A DNA stretch of 64,000 bases, from the NCBI GenBank assembly GCA_020796225.1, contig CM036765.1, forward strand, positions 38,158,066-38,222,065, read 5' to 3'. Shown in pieces: positions 10,128-20,384 of this stretch. Each line of letters begins with the position of its first letter. Position 1 is the first letter of the stretch. The notes under the pieces were generated by a model, which had not been told where the DNA came from, did no database searches, and worked only from the letters and a program-made list of their open reading frames with translations. Both the position numbers and the translations under genes were made by a program. Source of the DNA: Arion vulgaris (taxonomy: Eukaryota; Mollusca; Gastropoda; Stylommatophora; Arionidae).

Positions 10128-10477
10128 TCATGGTATGCGAAGATATCTGGCAAGTTCCCTCGTGTGTGCCATACATGGTGTTTCCTACCGACTCTCCTAT
10201 TTATTAGCTAAAAGGTGGAGCTATGGCACTTTGCGACCTCTTGGACTCAACGCATTACATTCCTATGCTTCTTAGTACTGTCTTATCTCGTGCCTTGTTA
10301 TCTATATGTGTGTTTGCTCCATATATGTGTCATTTATCCACTATATTGTTTATTGTTTCTCTTCTTTTCCACTTTCGGTTTTTGTGTTGCACTCATTTCG
10401 TTGTTCGTTTTATTCCCAGATTTTCATTAGATAGGTTTATGTTTCCACATGTAATCGTCCATTTGTAGTGTTCCTCG

Positions 10478-10597
10478 AAATTCGTCATTCTTGTTGTGTT
10501 GTTTGCTTGATAAAGGCCTTTTGGTCGAAACGTTGCTGTTTATCGTCACTGTTTATGTATTTTGTAAAACTGTAGTACTTTGTGTTTACGTGTTTAG
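10478..10597 (+). repeat. Penelope/hammerhead-like 115-bp repeat, copy 2
   Basis: Shares about 115 bp with 30945-31072 and, on the minus strand, 128-237. The core GCTTGATAAAGGCC-TTTT-GGTCGAAACG resembles the hammerhead core CUGAUGA - stem II - GAAA: GGCC pairs with GGTC across a TTTT loop, GAAAC follows, and a short ACG...CGT stem ends in a GTC-like cleavage triplet near 10542-10546. Deviations are TTGATAA for CUGAUGA (C3 and G8 both changed, keeping a possible pair), one extra A before stem II, and a poor stem I. Hammerheads are known from Penelope-like elements, but no GIY-YIG or reverse-transcriptase motif is next to this copy. Identity as a repeat is certain; ribozyme ancestry is a hypothesis. 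Confidence 0.6.
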
Positions 10598-10727
10598 CTA
10601 TTTATTAGCTCCATCGTTTGCATTGGCGACCTTTGGTATTGAAACCGTTAGCCACAGTAGTGCTCGTTGTCGTATACTGTTGGACGGTAATCGTGTTACA
10701 TTGCCGAACCATTTGGTCTATGTGTGG

Positions 10728-11018
10728 GGGTCTCTGTGGCTAAGTAGTCAAAGGTCGTGGGTTCGAATCCAGACCGCGCCGTTCTGTTCACGAGTGAAGT
10801 TTTCTGTTCACGAGTGAAGTTTTCTGTTCACGAGTGAAGTTTTCTGTTCACGAGTGCAGTTTTTTCCAGAGATACCTAGGATTGTTGCTGGAGCTACGGA
10901 GATCGTGCTTTGTGCAATACTCTCGGCAAGTGGCGTGCCATTTCTGCGGAGAGGGACCGAGCGATATGAGGTAAAACCCGGTGCAATGAAGTCAATCCTT
11001 CGGCTTTAAAACCCTTTT
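10728..11018 (+). mobile_element. SINE-C copy 1 with internal 20-bp expansion
   Basis: tRNA-derived SINE: A box in CTCTGTGGCTAAGTAGTC, B box GGGTTCGAATCC, then a body with CCTAGGATTGTTGCTGGAGC, TTTGTGCAATACTCTCGGCA and a tail CCTTCGGCTTTAAAACCC. Just 3' of the B box TTCTGTTCACGAGTGAAGTT is repeated four times (10782-10861); the copy at 47360 has it once. The anticodon-side part of the tRNA head is shorter than in the copy at 47360. Confidence 0.9.
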
Positions 11019-11291
11019 AGCCCACTTTCAAATTTAATTTATCTCTCCATGCAAAATTTGAAGAAGTTAAAAGCAATCATTAATTCTAATTTGAAAGATA
11101 TCAACTATTATGTTTACTTATAATAAAAGCCTCAGTTATAAACAATAGCGATATATTTTCTTGTATATGTCGACTGCAGATGTCGTGATACATTGTTAAC
11201 AAAAGTAGTCATTTTCTTTGTGTTCTTCTTTCTAATGAGATTCTTGTGACGGATGCAAACTAGCAAGTTTTTGATTGTCTGAGTGATGTGT

Positions 11292-11540
11292 GGCTAGAGA
11301 TCTCTGTGGCTAAGTTCTCCTTGCGTTCCAAAGGGTCGGGGGTTAAAATCCGGACCGCACCGTTGTGTTCACGAGCACATTTTTTCCCAGAGATCTCTAT
11401 AGGATTGTTGCCGGACCTACGGGGTTCATGCTTTGTGCAATACGCTAGGCAGGTGGAGTACCATTTCTGCGGAGAAGGACTGAGCCATATGGGGTAAAAA
11501 TCTGGTGCAATAAAGTTAATCCTTCGACTTTAGACCCTTT
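11292..11540 (+). mobile_element. SINE-C copy 2
   Basis: Same family as 10728 and 47360: CTCTGTGGCTAAG, a mutated B box (GGGTTAAAATCC), AGGATTGTTGCCGGACCTAC, TTTGTGCAATACGCTAGGCA and a CCTTCGACTTTAGACCC tail. A further SINE follows immediately at 11552. Confidence 0.85.
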
Positions 11541-11551
11541 AGTGATAACTT

Positions 11552-11788
11552 AGAGAAGCGGCTGACCGAACGGATTAGAGCGTGGCTTCTATGTGGGAGA
11601 CCCGTGTTCAATTCAAGGTAAGACCAAGGATTTTTTTCTGTTGTGGGCATAATGACAAATCCTAACCTGAACAGCTTCGCGGCGACTGCACTAGCCATGC
11701 GGCCATTACATTCCTCAGGCTCTCGTCCTACGTGTCCTACACCGTCCTAAAAAGTGGTATTACGCTCAGTAACGACAGTTGTTTTAAA
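11552..11788 (+). mobile_element. SINE-K, tRNA-derived
   Basis: A 237-bp element with a perfect 11-bp TSD, AGTGATAACTT (11541-11551 and 11789-11799). The head reads like a tRNA: GCGGCTGACCGAACGGATTA carries the A box and GTGTTCAATTC the B box. A body without coding potential follows. It landed directly at the 3' end of the SINE-C copy. Confidence 0.85.
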
Positions 11789-11814
11789 AGTGATAACTTA
11801 TTGTGATATCAAGG

Positions 11815-12140
11815 GGATTGCCAACTATTGATTACTTTGAATTCACCAAACATCGTAAGCGTAACTGCTTTGGAAACTGATGCAATGACTGCATGGTGTT
11901 CTTCGTAGAACTTGTCCTTGATGTCGTCCAGGCTTGCCCTAGTTGGTACATATGTGTTGATGGTGGTGGCATGTTTCCATCCATGTAGCAGGGAGATACA
12001 CAAGTCATTTTTAACCATTTGGTGCACCACTTACTTGCCAGCAAGTATCGTTTGGATCGTAAAACCAACTATTGCATCTCGCTTTTCTTTAGCTCCTCCC
12101 GATCCAAGAGAGTGTATATGCTTCATCCATTTCGCAGAGT
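11815..12140 (-). pseudogene. LINE endonuclease fragment
   Basis: On the minus strand: AKEKRDAIVGFTIQ, then KHATTINTYVPTRASLDD, IKDKFYEEHHAVIASV and LTMFGEFKV. This follows the APE-type endonuclease order of non-LTR elements, where the last block corresponds to LGDFNA with the catalytic Asp-Asn changed (GEFK). A frameshift separates the first two blocks. No reverse transcriptase accompanies it. Confidence 0.75.
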
Positions 12141-12439
12141 TGGCCCTCACCTACAAAACACTCAGTTCTCTAATTAAATTAAATTAAACACTCGTCTATT
12201 ATATTCAACTTAAAAGCAGCCCGTGAATGGAGCTAATCTGGCATACATGTATGAAAATGAGAAGGTTCAGTTATGACGTAGTATAGGTCAAGGTTGTGTG
12301 ATGGTGTGTAATTGTAGTGCGGGAAGGAGCAATGAACAAATGTAACGTAGGACGAACTAGTCAGAACCGGTTTAAATAGTAAATAAACACAACTCAATTT
12401 GTACCTGGCAACTTTAGAATTGTCAATGGGGCTGCAATT

Positions 12440-12600
12440 ATCTTGAACACCATGTATATTAGCAGTGTTTCCATTTTAGCGCTTTTTAGCGCTGTTTTGA
12501 AGTCGCTCAGCGCCTAAATTATGTAAATAGCGCACACAAGCCGTTTTAGCGTATTTTATTTTCTTTGCTGCCCTAAGCTAAACCATTAAACAATTTTATT
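12440..12600. other. Possible DNA-transposon tip
   Basis: AGCAGTGTTTCCATTTTAGC followed by repeated TTTTAGCG/CGCTAAA motifs looks like a hAT-type terminus (CAGTGTTTCC) with subterminal repeats, but no opposite end or TSD was found. Confidence 0.25.
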
Positions 12601-12639
12601 AAAAGCTGATTTCGCTTGAGCCATTCTACTCCTAATCTC

Positions 12640-13215
12640 TGTTTTACATCTTTCATCTGATGTTAGGAATGTTCCTAGACACTTGAATCGATAGACTTGT
12701 TTCAGTGTTGCTTTTTTTAAAATGTTGATAATGCATTGTGGTGTTTCCTATTTCATATAGATAACCATTACCTCTGTTTTCTTTATATTCCTACTTAATC
12801 CTTTCTTTTAACTTTCCCTCATTAAGTCTACCAAGTCTTGTATGTCTTGTCCATTTGTCGCCGTGAGAATTGTGTCATCAACGTATATCAGCGTATGCCT
12901 TGTCAGCCGACTTTTATTCCTGCCTTTTTTTTTATATCGCATGATATTTTCGTCATTTGGCAAGAGTACGCATCCCTGTTTTACTACTTCTAATTAATTG
13001 TATCTTATGACAGATTCCACCCTGATTGTCTAGTCTTAAAGATACGATTTGCTGCCAGTATATATTTTTGATCAGATCTTTCCCCATCAATATTTAGACT
13101 TTCTATCTTGCTAATTATTTCTCCTTTTTTTTTTTTATCAAAAGCTTTTGAGTAGTCTATTAAATTGTATATACTTTTGTAAATAGCGATTGGCCCCCTT
13201 GTGAACCGGAAGTAC
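12640..13215 (-). pseudogene. LINE-gamma reverse transcriptase fragment
   Basis: Minus strand: LIDYSKAFD, IISKIESLNIDG, a decayed YWQQ/VSLRLDNQGG block, then the region of the YADD motif (reading like AYADIR..HNSHG) and a distal block ending SIQVSRNIPNIR. The order matches the DYxKAFD...NLYW.Q...YADD palm of a non-LTR reverse transcriptase. It is related to 52385-53670, which keeps the same nucleotide blocks, for example TACATCTTTCATCTGATGTT. Many stops. Confidence 0.75.
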
Positions 13216-13219
13216 AATA

Positions 13220-14235
13220 CCGAATGGTTGAGAAAGAAATGGAGCAGACGTATATTTCAAAACAATTCTCTCTTGCGGCGCTTTTGTGGATTATATGTAA
13301 CTTTACTAGACTTCATCATCAGCATCTTTACGTGTAATTTATAAGACCAATAAAAATGTGGAAGGTAAGTAAATTTTATATTTTAATATTTGTAAAAGAC
13401 TAAGAGTCGAATATTTCTCTTTTATCAGTCGTCATCAGTCTTCCGCATCGCTGAGCAGCGAACAATACAGACACAGTCAGTGCTGCCATTGAACTAACCC
13501 GGTCACTACATTTCTTGTTTCATTGACTCATTTCGTCCGCAACAGTGACTCACTCTTTCATCTAAGAAAGAAGAGGCGTCAAAAATGCATATTTGTACTC
13601 TGGTATTTTAGGCCAAAGTTTAACTGCACTGCATATTCAAATAAACCGTTTCTTCATAATAAATTTGCTCAGAATAATTTATTATATGAATAATTTAAAT
13701 TATAATTATGTATAAATTAATACTCTTAGTCTTGATACATATTATATTACAACATATACAATACACCCTTCCGGTTTTTTACATTGAACAGCATTACTAA
13801 GTGACGGTTACTCACTCATCACACTGTAACTGGAGATGAGACTCACTAAATGATTAAATGCTATTTATAGTTTATCGTTTGTTATTCATACTAATCATAC
13901 CCACAGTCCCACCACTCTAGAATATATGTTATTGTTACTGATGACACTGATGTAGACAAACAAATATAATATATCACACTGATAATTTGGCTTTTGACCC
14001 ACGTTTATCCTTGTTGAGGATGTAATTGTCATAATACACGTAATACATACACTCAACAGACTCATTCTCAACGTACTGTGTTGTACCTGTACCATGAGAC
14101 TTGCTATGGCTTACATAAAATGAACACAGTATTGAGTATGTTTCAGTGCCTTATGCTCGTGATTGGTACTTGTCTGTTATTTAACATTATTGTCAGTAGT
14201 TGTTTTTTTCATCCACCAACGTTTTCAGACATCTT
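13220..14235. other. No feature seen
   Basis: AT-rich; no repeat partner or coding motif recognised. Confidence 0.5.
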
Positions 14236-14244
14236 GTATACTTC

Positions 14245-14495
14245 CCTCCCAAGTGGTTCCCGGACCCAAATTTGGGATGTAAAGAATAGAACCACTGTTA
14301 CCTGCCATGCATGTCGTAAAAGGCGACAAAGGATGTTTGGCTGAAATCGGATGCACGTGTCCTAAATGTGTAGAAATCTATGCATTTAGGGGCCTACCAA
14401 ACCAATGTGCAACATATACACGTTCTTGGCAAGATCAAACATATCACAAAGAGTGATTAAAATTGGTTGTAAAGAACAAATGCAAAGAAGAAGAA
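14245..14495 (+). mobile_element. SINE-A copy 2
   Basis: A 251-bp SINE-A flanked by a 9-bp TSD, GTATACTTC (14236-14244 and 14496-14504). Head CCTCCCAAGTGGTTCCCGG, core CATGTCGTAAAAGGCGAC, GGCTGAAATCGGATGCACGT, tail TGCAAAGAAGAAGAAG. Confidence 0.9.
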
Positions 14496-14770
14496 GTATA
14501 CTTCTAAAATAAAAGTAGTAAGTGGTCAATTGATCTCTGTATTATTACTGTATATCTTCATACAGCTTGTCTTGGACTTGCAGATTAGTTGGTCATGTGC
14601 GTTTTCTTTGTTAATCACATATTGGATACTTGCAGGATGTGTCTATGTCATCTTACTAGTGCTACATGTGCATACGTCAGTAGGGCCTATCTTGTACTTG
14701 TTAACCAATTGGTACCTCAGCCTATTATGCCCAGTACATAGCCGAAAGATGATTAATTACATTTCTGTAC

Positions 14771-15109
14771 GGGGACTGCCTAGAGTAGTTGATAGTAGCT
14801 CGGCCTGCTAGCTGTGAGAAGCCTCATAGCTCGGGTTCGAACCTACTGTCCGGCATTTGTTCCCTGGTCTTACTCAGGGCGATAACGTGAGTACCTCTGA
14901 AGTCGGAGAAAATCTGCCTGTATGGCGAGGGAATACTAATTACCAGTACATTGAGCACACGGCTGCCAGTGTAAAGTAATTTACAATGTGCACGCTGCTG
15001 CCATTGTAAGAAATTGGAAAAACTGATTTTCACGCAAAAATCAGTTTCAGAGATGAAACTCGTCTGAGTTGAAAGCGGAGAAAGAAAAAAAGAAAAGAAA
15101 AAAAAAAAA
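14771..15109 (+). mobile_element. SINE-J, tRNA-derived with A-rich tail
   Basis: A 339-bp element bounded by a perfect 12-bp TSD, ACATTTCTGTAC (14759-14770 and 15110-15121). The tRNA-like head contains TAGAGTAGTTGATAG (A box) and CTCGGGTTCGAACC (B box, intact). The body is unrelated to the other SINEs and ends in a GAAA-rich poly(A)-like tail (15078-15109). Its intact B box and TSD make it one of the youngest insertions here. Confidence 0.92.
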
Positions 15110-15121
15110 ACATTTCTGTAC

Positions 15122-15830
15122 AGAGCTTGTAGTAGGCTTAATCTTTTTGATGACCAGAGTGTTCTCTCATTCATTTGTTCTTGTAATCTATTTTATAATT
15201 CTTTGCTTCCTCATATGTCATATCATGGTGTGTGACAACCTGCTGCCTTTCTTTGCTAGTTGGTTTGGTGCCTTTTTGCCAGGTATACTGCATTGTATTG
15301 CCACTCTTCAAATTGAATGTATTTGGTGTATTACTGCCTGTAGTATCTAAAGTTATTATTTATTATCTTTTGAGACTTCATAGCATTGATTACTGACAGG
15401 GCATCAGTCAAAAATACTGCATATTCTTTTACACATTTAAAGAAATTATGGCTTCTGGCACAGGTTCATTGATTGCTTTTATTTCTTCAGCAACTACTAC
15501 TGCTGTTGCTGCTGTCATTTTCCGCCACTGATTCACTTGCACTGCTACCTAGAGTTTCTCACCTATGACTACAAATAAGTGAAATTATGAAATAAACTAA
15601 CGACAATCAGAACATAAAATACAATACATGAAATAGTCTAATCGATGTCATATCTGCTTTTTTATTGTTGGTCCTGAATTATTTTGTTGTTAGAAACTGG
15701 GCAAAAGTTACATTTGTTGACATTAGGAAACAATTTTCACTTATTAATTGGGCAGGTGTAATCAATACTATTGTTCATAATTGATTATTATATGAGTTTT
15801 GTATTTTAGTGATATTGTGTTGCACAAGCC
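15122..15830. other. No feature seen
   Basis: AT-rich; no recognised repeat or coding motif. Confidence 0.5.
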
Positions 15831-15834
15831 ATCA

Positions 15835-16195
15835 CCCTGAATCTATCTCTCTCTGGCTTAGGATGCACCTGGCACTTAGGGCAGCAAAAAATGCACACCA
15901 TTCTTCTCTTTTCTTGACCATCCTCTGTTTTGTGCGGGTGTCAGCTATGATTCATTTCTTTTAGTTCTTGTTCTTCTTTTCTCCTCAGGTTGTTTTGGAT
16001 CTTCCATGTTTTATTTTACCTTCTAGTGTCCATCTCAGTGCAGTCCATCTCAGTGCAGTTTTCGTGATAGAGTGAATCTCCATGCGTATCATATGTCCAA
16101 TTCATCTGCAGCGTCTCTTTTGATGCTCATATTATCTTGTTGACACTGAGCAGTTCTTTGTTAGATATAGTATTTGATCACCAGGGATACACAAA
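15835..16195 (-). pseudogene. RTE-like LINE 3' fragment
   Basis: Matches the 3' end of the LINE at 40082-43357 (GGGCAGCAA.AAATG.ACACC, CATTCTTC, GTCAGCTATGATTCATTTC, CAGGTTGT.TTGG.TCTTCCA, CATATGTCCAATTCATCTG). On the minus strand this encodes the C terminus after the reverse transcriptase. A 15-bp piece, GTCCATCTCAGTGCA, is duplicated at about 16028-16057. The left end keeps the 3' region; the 5' part is missing. Confidence 0.8.
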
Positions 16196-16199
16196 GATA

Positions 16200-17420
16200 T
16201 ATCCACTAGTTTATTAGGATTTGTAAGAACAACGGATCATTTAATTCAACTGTAAATATGTATCACATTTCTAAACAATTCAACTTTTCCAACTGTTACA
16301 AAATATTACATTATTTTAGTGTAAGTAGCAGTATAAAGTCAGTACTATTTTATGTGTTTATAAATATAAATTTACTGCACCCAATGTTCTACTTGTGAGG
16401 AAAAGAATTGACCCACATTAATTCTTGGGGCTAGAAGTGTGAAGTTATAAGCACTTCCTACTCTGTGTTCTGCAATGCTAGGACACATTCAGAATTATTA
16501 AAATAAATAATATGCAAAGAAATCTTTCCATGTAGATACTGTCTGAGCATAAATAGACATTTTATTAGGATTAATATCTATATATCAGATTCTAGACATC
16601 CCAGTTCATTTTGTTTCTTTCATAATTTTTGTATGATGTAGTCTATCTCAATGATCCCTTGTTCTTTTTCCAATGAATTATGTACTGTCAGTCTAATGAA
16701 AGTCAAATAATTATTGTGACTCCTCACAGGGAATGTGCTTTAATGAAAAACTTCTTTTAATATTTCATCGTAAATATGCACAATGATTTGATCACTCATT
16801 TAACCCTTTTTTATTCTTGGAATATAGGATTGCAATGTCGAGTCTTCTCAGATTTTAGTTGTCGTCCGTCCCCTTGATTCCAATTATCAGACCTTGATTA
16901 CTCAGACTTCTGTCTTAGATGCTCTTCAGTCTCCACAATCTTTCCTTGTGGACTCCAATGAAGTGTGTGTGTCTGGTTGTGTTTTTAGGTTTTCTCTCAA
17001 AAGTACTTTTTGTTCTCTTTTTCTAGCTCTGCATGTGTTACTGTTTTGCCTTGTGATACAATACATGCAGTGAATATTGCTTATTAAAATCAGCAGTTGA
17101 AATGCATTCATTTTTGTTAAGCTTATTTCACAGGGATTTTTTTTTTGGTTCACCTGCGTAGCATTAATTATAGCATTGTAAATCTGATTTGTTTCTCCAT
17201 TGTTGTTGATTTATGATTAATATCCTGTTTGATCTCATTAAAATTGAATTTCTTTTTTTTTTTAGAAAATGACAAAATATTTCTGACATTGTTAGGCTTA
17301 ACGTCATGTTCTAAAATATACACACTTTAGGAAAACATTTACATTCTTCCTTACTCCATCTGTTACATTTGAACAGATTATTATTCTAATTTTGATGCCA
17401 GTGTTTGTAGAAGTTATGTT
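16200..17420. other. No feature seen
   Basis: AT-rich; no recognised feature. Confidence 0.45.
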
Positions 17421-17428
17421 CATTACCT

Positions 17429-17743
17429 TTGTACAGGTTGGGAAATGGGAAATACAAATTATCTATAGCTTCTGCACTTTCTGATTCATCCACACCTAAT
17501 CAACCTGCTAGTGTAGATATAGGTATGCCAGTTGAAGTTGGTGGGACTCACAAACCAGTCCACCGGAAGACAGATCTCCAGCAGGGACTGCAACTGTCTA
17601 GAGAACAACCTCAAAAGATGTCCTCAGAAACGGAATGTGTCAGCCATTATTGGCGGGGGAGGAATCGACACATACGAACAACTCAAATGGCCAATGGCCA
17701 TGGCCAAACCAGTCTGTTTGCCTCTACTGTTTTCTTGCAATAG
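17429..17743 (+). CDS. Unrecognised ORF, possible exon
   Basis: An open frame of about 104 codons with a more balanced composition than its surroundings (SDSSTPNQPASVDIGMPVEV, KPVHRKTDLQQ). A pyrimidine-containing TTTGTACAG at about 17429-17436 could serve as a splice acceptor just before GTTGGGAAATGGG. No domain, transmembrane segment or repeat is recognised and no partner exon was found. It may equally be a remnant of an unknown mobile element, or chance. Confidence 0.2.
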   Translation: MYRLGNGKYKLSIASALSDSSTPNQPASVDIGMPVEVGGTHKPVHRKTDLQQGLQLSREQPQKMSSETECVSHYWRGRNRHIRTTQMANGHGQTSLFASTVFLQ

Positions 17744-17836
17744 AACTGACTTACATAATTCTGAACAGACAAATGTGCCCTCATTGTCCTGCAGCAAATA
17801 TAGAAGTTGTGCATACTTATAGTGTCTGTGTTATAC

Positions 17837-19153
17837 CAGAGCCAACTATAAACTTATGGGCTTTCGGACTCAGGTAAGAATTATGGGAAATTAGACCACA
17901 ACTACACCATGTGACCTCGCATTCCAGTATTGGTGTATATAGACGAATTCATTTTAAAATCAACACACAATGCTAAATCGAAGTTATATTATCCAACAAC
18001 TTAAGTTTAACAATAAGGAATATCAGTATTATGAATATTTTTCACCAATAAATAACGATAATAATAATAATAATAATTCCTCTCGTACCGTTATACGTTA
18101 CATAGGGCCTGCAAGTAATTTCTCCATACCGCTCTATCCTGGGCAACTCGCTCAACATCTCCTCCATGGAACTGAGACCGATATTTCCTGCCTCTCTCAG
18201 CAAAGTTCGCTTCAGGGTCTCCTTAGGTCGACCTCTCTTTCTTGAACCCTTTGCATCCCACTTCAATGCCTGCTTTGATATTCATTGATCATTTCTCCTC
18301 AAGGTGTGCCCAACATATCTCCATCTTCTCTTTCTTATAACAGCTGTCACTAGTGGTTGACCAGACATGTCTCTGATTTCATCACTTCTCCTGAATTCGT
18401 TCCATTTTATATTCATTATTTTTCGAGACATCTATTTTCAAATGCATTCAACTTGATTTCTATATCGTTAGTCATTTTCCAACTCTCGCTGGCATATGTT
18501 AGGATTGATACAACATTTGAATTGAAAATTCGTAATTTAGTTTTAATACTATATAACTTGCAGTTCCATATTTTATTTAGACTTTTAAAAGCTGATGTTG
18601 CTTTGCCAATGCGTATCATAATTTCTTTTTAACATTTCCTGTGCAATCAAAATTGCTATCTAAATAGGTGAACTGCTCTGTTATTTTTATCATTTTAGAT
18701 TCCAGTGTGATATCTGCATTACTTGCCATATGTGTCTTCATTATATTTGTTTTTCATAGCTTATCTGCAGTCCAACTTTTGATGCTATAGATGACAAGTT
18801 GTCTGTTTTTCTTTGCATATCTTGGTTGTTTCTACTTAACAAGGCAATATCATCTGCAAAATCCAAATCTTCTAGTTGACTATTTTCTACCCAATCGATG
18901 CCAGTTTCGCCCCTGCAACATTTTTGCATCACCCAGTCAATGGCCACTCCAAACAATAGCGGAGATAGAATACAGCCTTGCTTTACTCCGGTAATATATC
19001 GTTATAATAAATAACGATAGACTCACAGAATTGAGTAAAATTGCAAAAAAGCTTCCAGTGTTCTATCAAACATATATAGATTCCAGCCCCTTCTCTGATC
19101 TAGGTCAGGATTCCTGGTAAGTTGTCTGTCCTAGTTATCCAGAGTTGGCTGTG
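17837..19153 (-). mobile_element. Family D1 hAT-like MITE, split by a LINE
   Basis: Minus-strand D1 element with ends CAGAGCCAACTATAAAC and, at the right, a block ending GAGTTGGCTGTG. The flanks carry GTTATAC (17830-17836 and 19154-19160), 7 of 8 bp of the TSD position. A LINE with its own TSD occupies 18061-19005. Subtracting it leaves about 358 bp, the same as the D1 copies at 51379 (355) and 61344 (358). Confidence 0.9.
18061..19005 (-). pseudogene. 5'-truncated RTE-like LINE inserted in D1
   Basis: Flanked by a perfect 14-bp TSD, AATAAATAACGATA (18047-18060 and 19006-19019). Minus strand: VAIDWVMQKCC, LEDLDFADDIALLS (the YADD box of reverse transcriptase as FADD), KVGLQISYEK, FNSNVVSILTYASESW and a KRGRPKETLKRTL C terminus, in several frames. 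The 3' end is an (ATT)n tail on the minus strand (18058-18078), as is usual for RTE-type elements. It lacks endonuclease and the palm N terminus, so it was 5'-truncated on arrival. A related body lies at 25127-25735. Confidence 0.9.
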
Positions 19154-19410
19154 GTTATACACTTTTTTTATTCAGCCCTACAGATACATTGTTATTTTCA
19201 TGCTTTACTTGATTCCAAATACCTTCAGTGGCAATATAGCTACAGCATCATTTGCGGTGTCATCATCCATCTGGCAGTTTCTTTTAAGCAAACTACCAAT
19301 GTCCCCCTTGTCTAGATTTAACATCCCACTATAGGTACTTTTAAGTCATCATGTCAACTAGCTCTTTACTGCATGCACCTTTATATTCATAATAGTAGGA
19401 CCTACAAATA

Positions 19411-19560
19411 TGTGGATCTTCTTCTTTGTCGTCACTCTGCTACCGGGTTGTTGTCCAGTGTCGTAGTTTTCTGTTTTTGTCTTGCGCTTTTCTGGTGGCT
19501 TGGGTGATTGTTATTTTTGCTCTTTCACGGGATTCTGCTATGCCATCTAGCCATATGTGA
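19411..19560 (-). repeat. Repeat F copy 1, GAA-tailed
   Basis: About 150 bp shared with 34935-35108: GGCATAGCAGAAT, TGGTAACA..., and a TTTTCTGTTTTTG-TTTGCGC block. On the minus strand it ends CGACAAAGAAGAAG, the same type of tail as SINE-A. Likely another SINE, although no polymerase III boxes were recognised. Confidence 0.6.
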
Positions 19561-20040
19561 TATAGGAAAGAAAAGAGTTTTTAGAATATGTAATGGACAT
19601 ATAGAACAGACACCCTTCACATATATGTGTTGGCTTGTTTCTGAACTCCTTAGTCATGACAAGAAAACACTTTTGTACAAGACCAAAGAACTGTATTCCT
19701 AAAAATCAAACTTTTCTTCCAGGTGATCATAGGAAGAGAAATTTGAGTTACAATACTCAGGTAGCAAACCTGATAAAGACTAGTTCTAAAATAAAAACCA
19801 CCTATTATACTGTTTCCAAAACCTTTTCTAGCCTTGTTGGTTCCAGTCCAACTAATGTCTAGTTACATTGCTATTTCGTTATTTAAAAATTTGCCAAATG
19901 TATTACTACTTTCCCTTCACTTTCCATTTGTTGTTCTCTTTGTCATAGCATCTCCTATGAAACTGATCATTTGTTAGATATTTGGTATAAAATGACAATA
20001 GACTGGTGTCAAATACTTGCAATTTATAACTTGTTTGTTT
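19561..20040. other. No feature seen
   Basis: One 75-codon open frame (19635-19862) has no recognisable motif. Confidence 0.4.
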
Positions 20041-20103
20041 TTCCACAATTCAGGTGTATATATATATTATTAATAATAATTAATAATAATTTAAATTTAA
20101 TAA

Positions 20104-20148
20104 TAATTAATATATATTGTTTTCATTTTATATATATATATATATGCA

Positions 20149-20215
<67 letters not shown>

Positions 20216-20243
20216 GAAAACAATATATATTATTAATTGTTTT
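20104..20243. repeat. Long palindrome around (TA)n
   Basis: A (TA)n tract (about 20130-20210) is flanked by near-perfect 25-bp inverted arms: ATTAATATATATTGTTTTC (20107 on) against GAAAACAATATATATTATTA (from 20216). The whole 140 bp can fold into a single hairpin or cruciform. Confidence 0.9.
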
Positions 20244-20384
20244 CCTCTCTACTATAATCTGCAAAAAATTATTAATGCTAATGATAACTATATTTTTTGC
20301 TCTTCTAATACATATATTAATGATAACAAGGTATTGAAACATTTGTTTGTTTGACAAAACGTTATCAGGGCACACATTCTGTGG

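Noticed and set aside
9555..10468. Host gene on the plus strand between 9.5 and 10.5 kb
   Set aside because: The open frames overlap LINE C-terminal modules (CTCGTS..., IFQLKTGH) and a repeat; the rest has no motif.
10223..10468. Hydrophobic 81-codon frame as a small membrane protein
   Set aside because: T-rich composition artefact between LINE fragments and a repeat.
17830..19160. Strict 7-bp TSD as proof of a new superfamily for D1
   Set aside because: In two of three copies an 8-bp reading is equally good and one mutation explains the third; reported as an open question instead.
20130..20215. Open frames of alternating Ile-Tyr (also at 25660-25900 and 55964-56164)
   Set aside because: Direct translation of (TA)n microsatellites; no biological coding signal.
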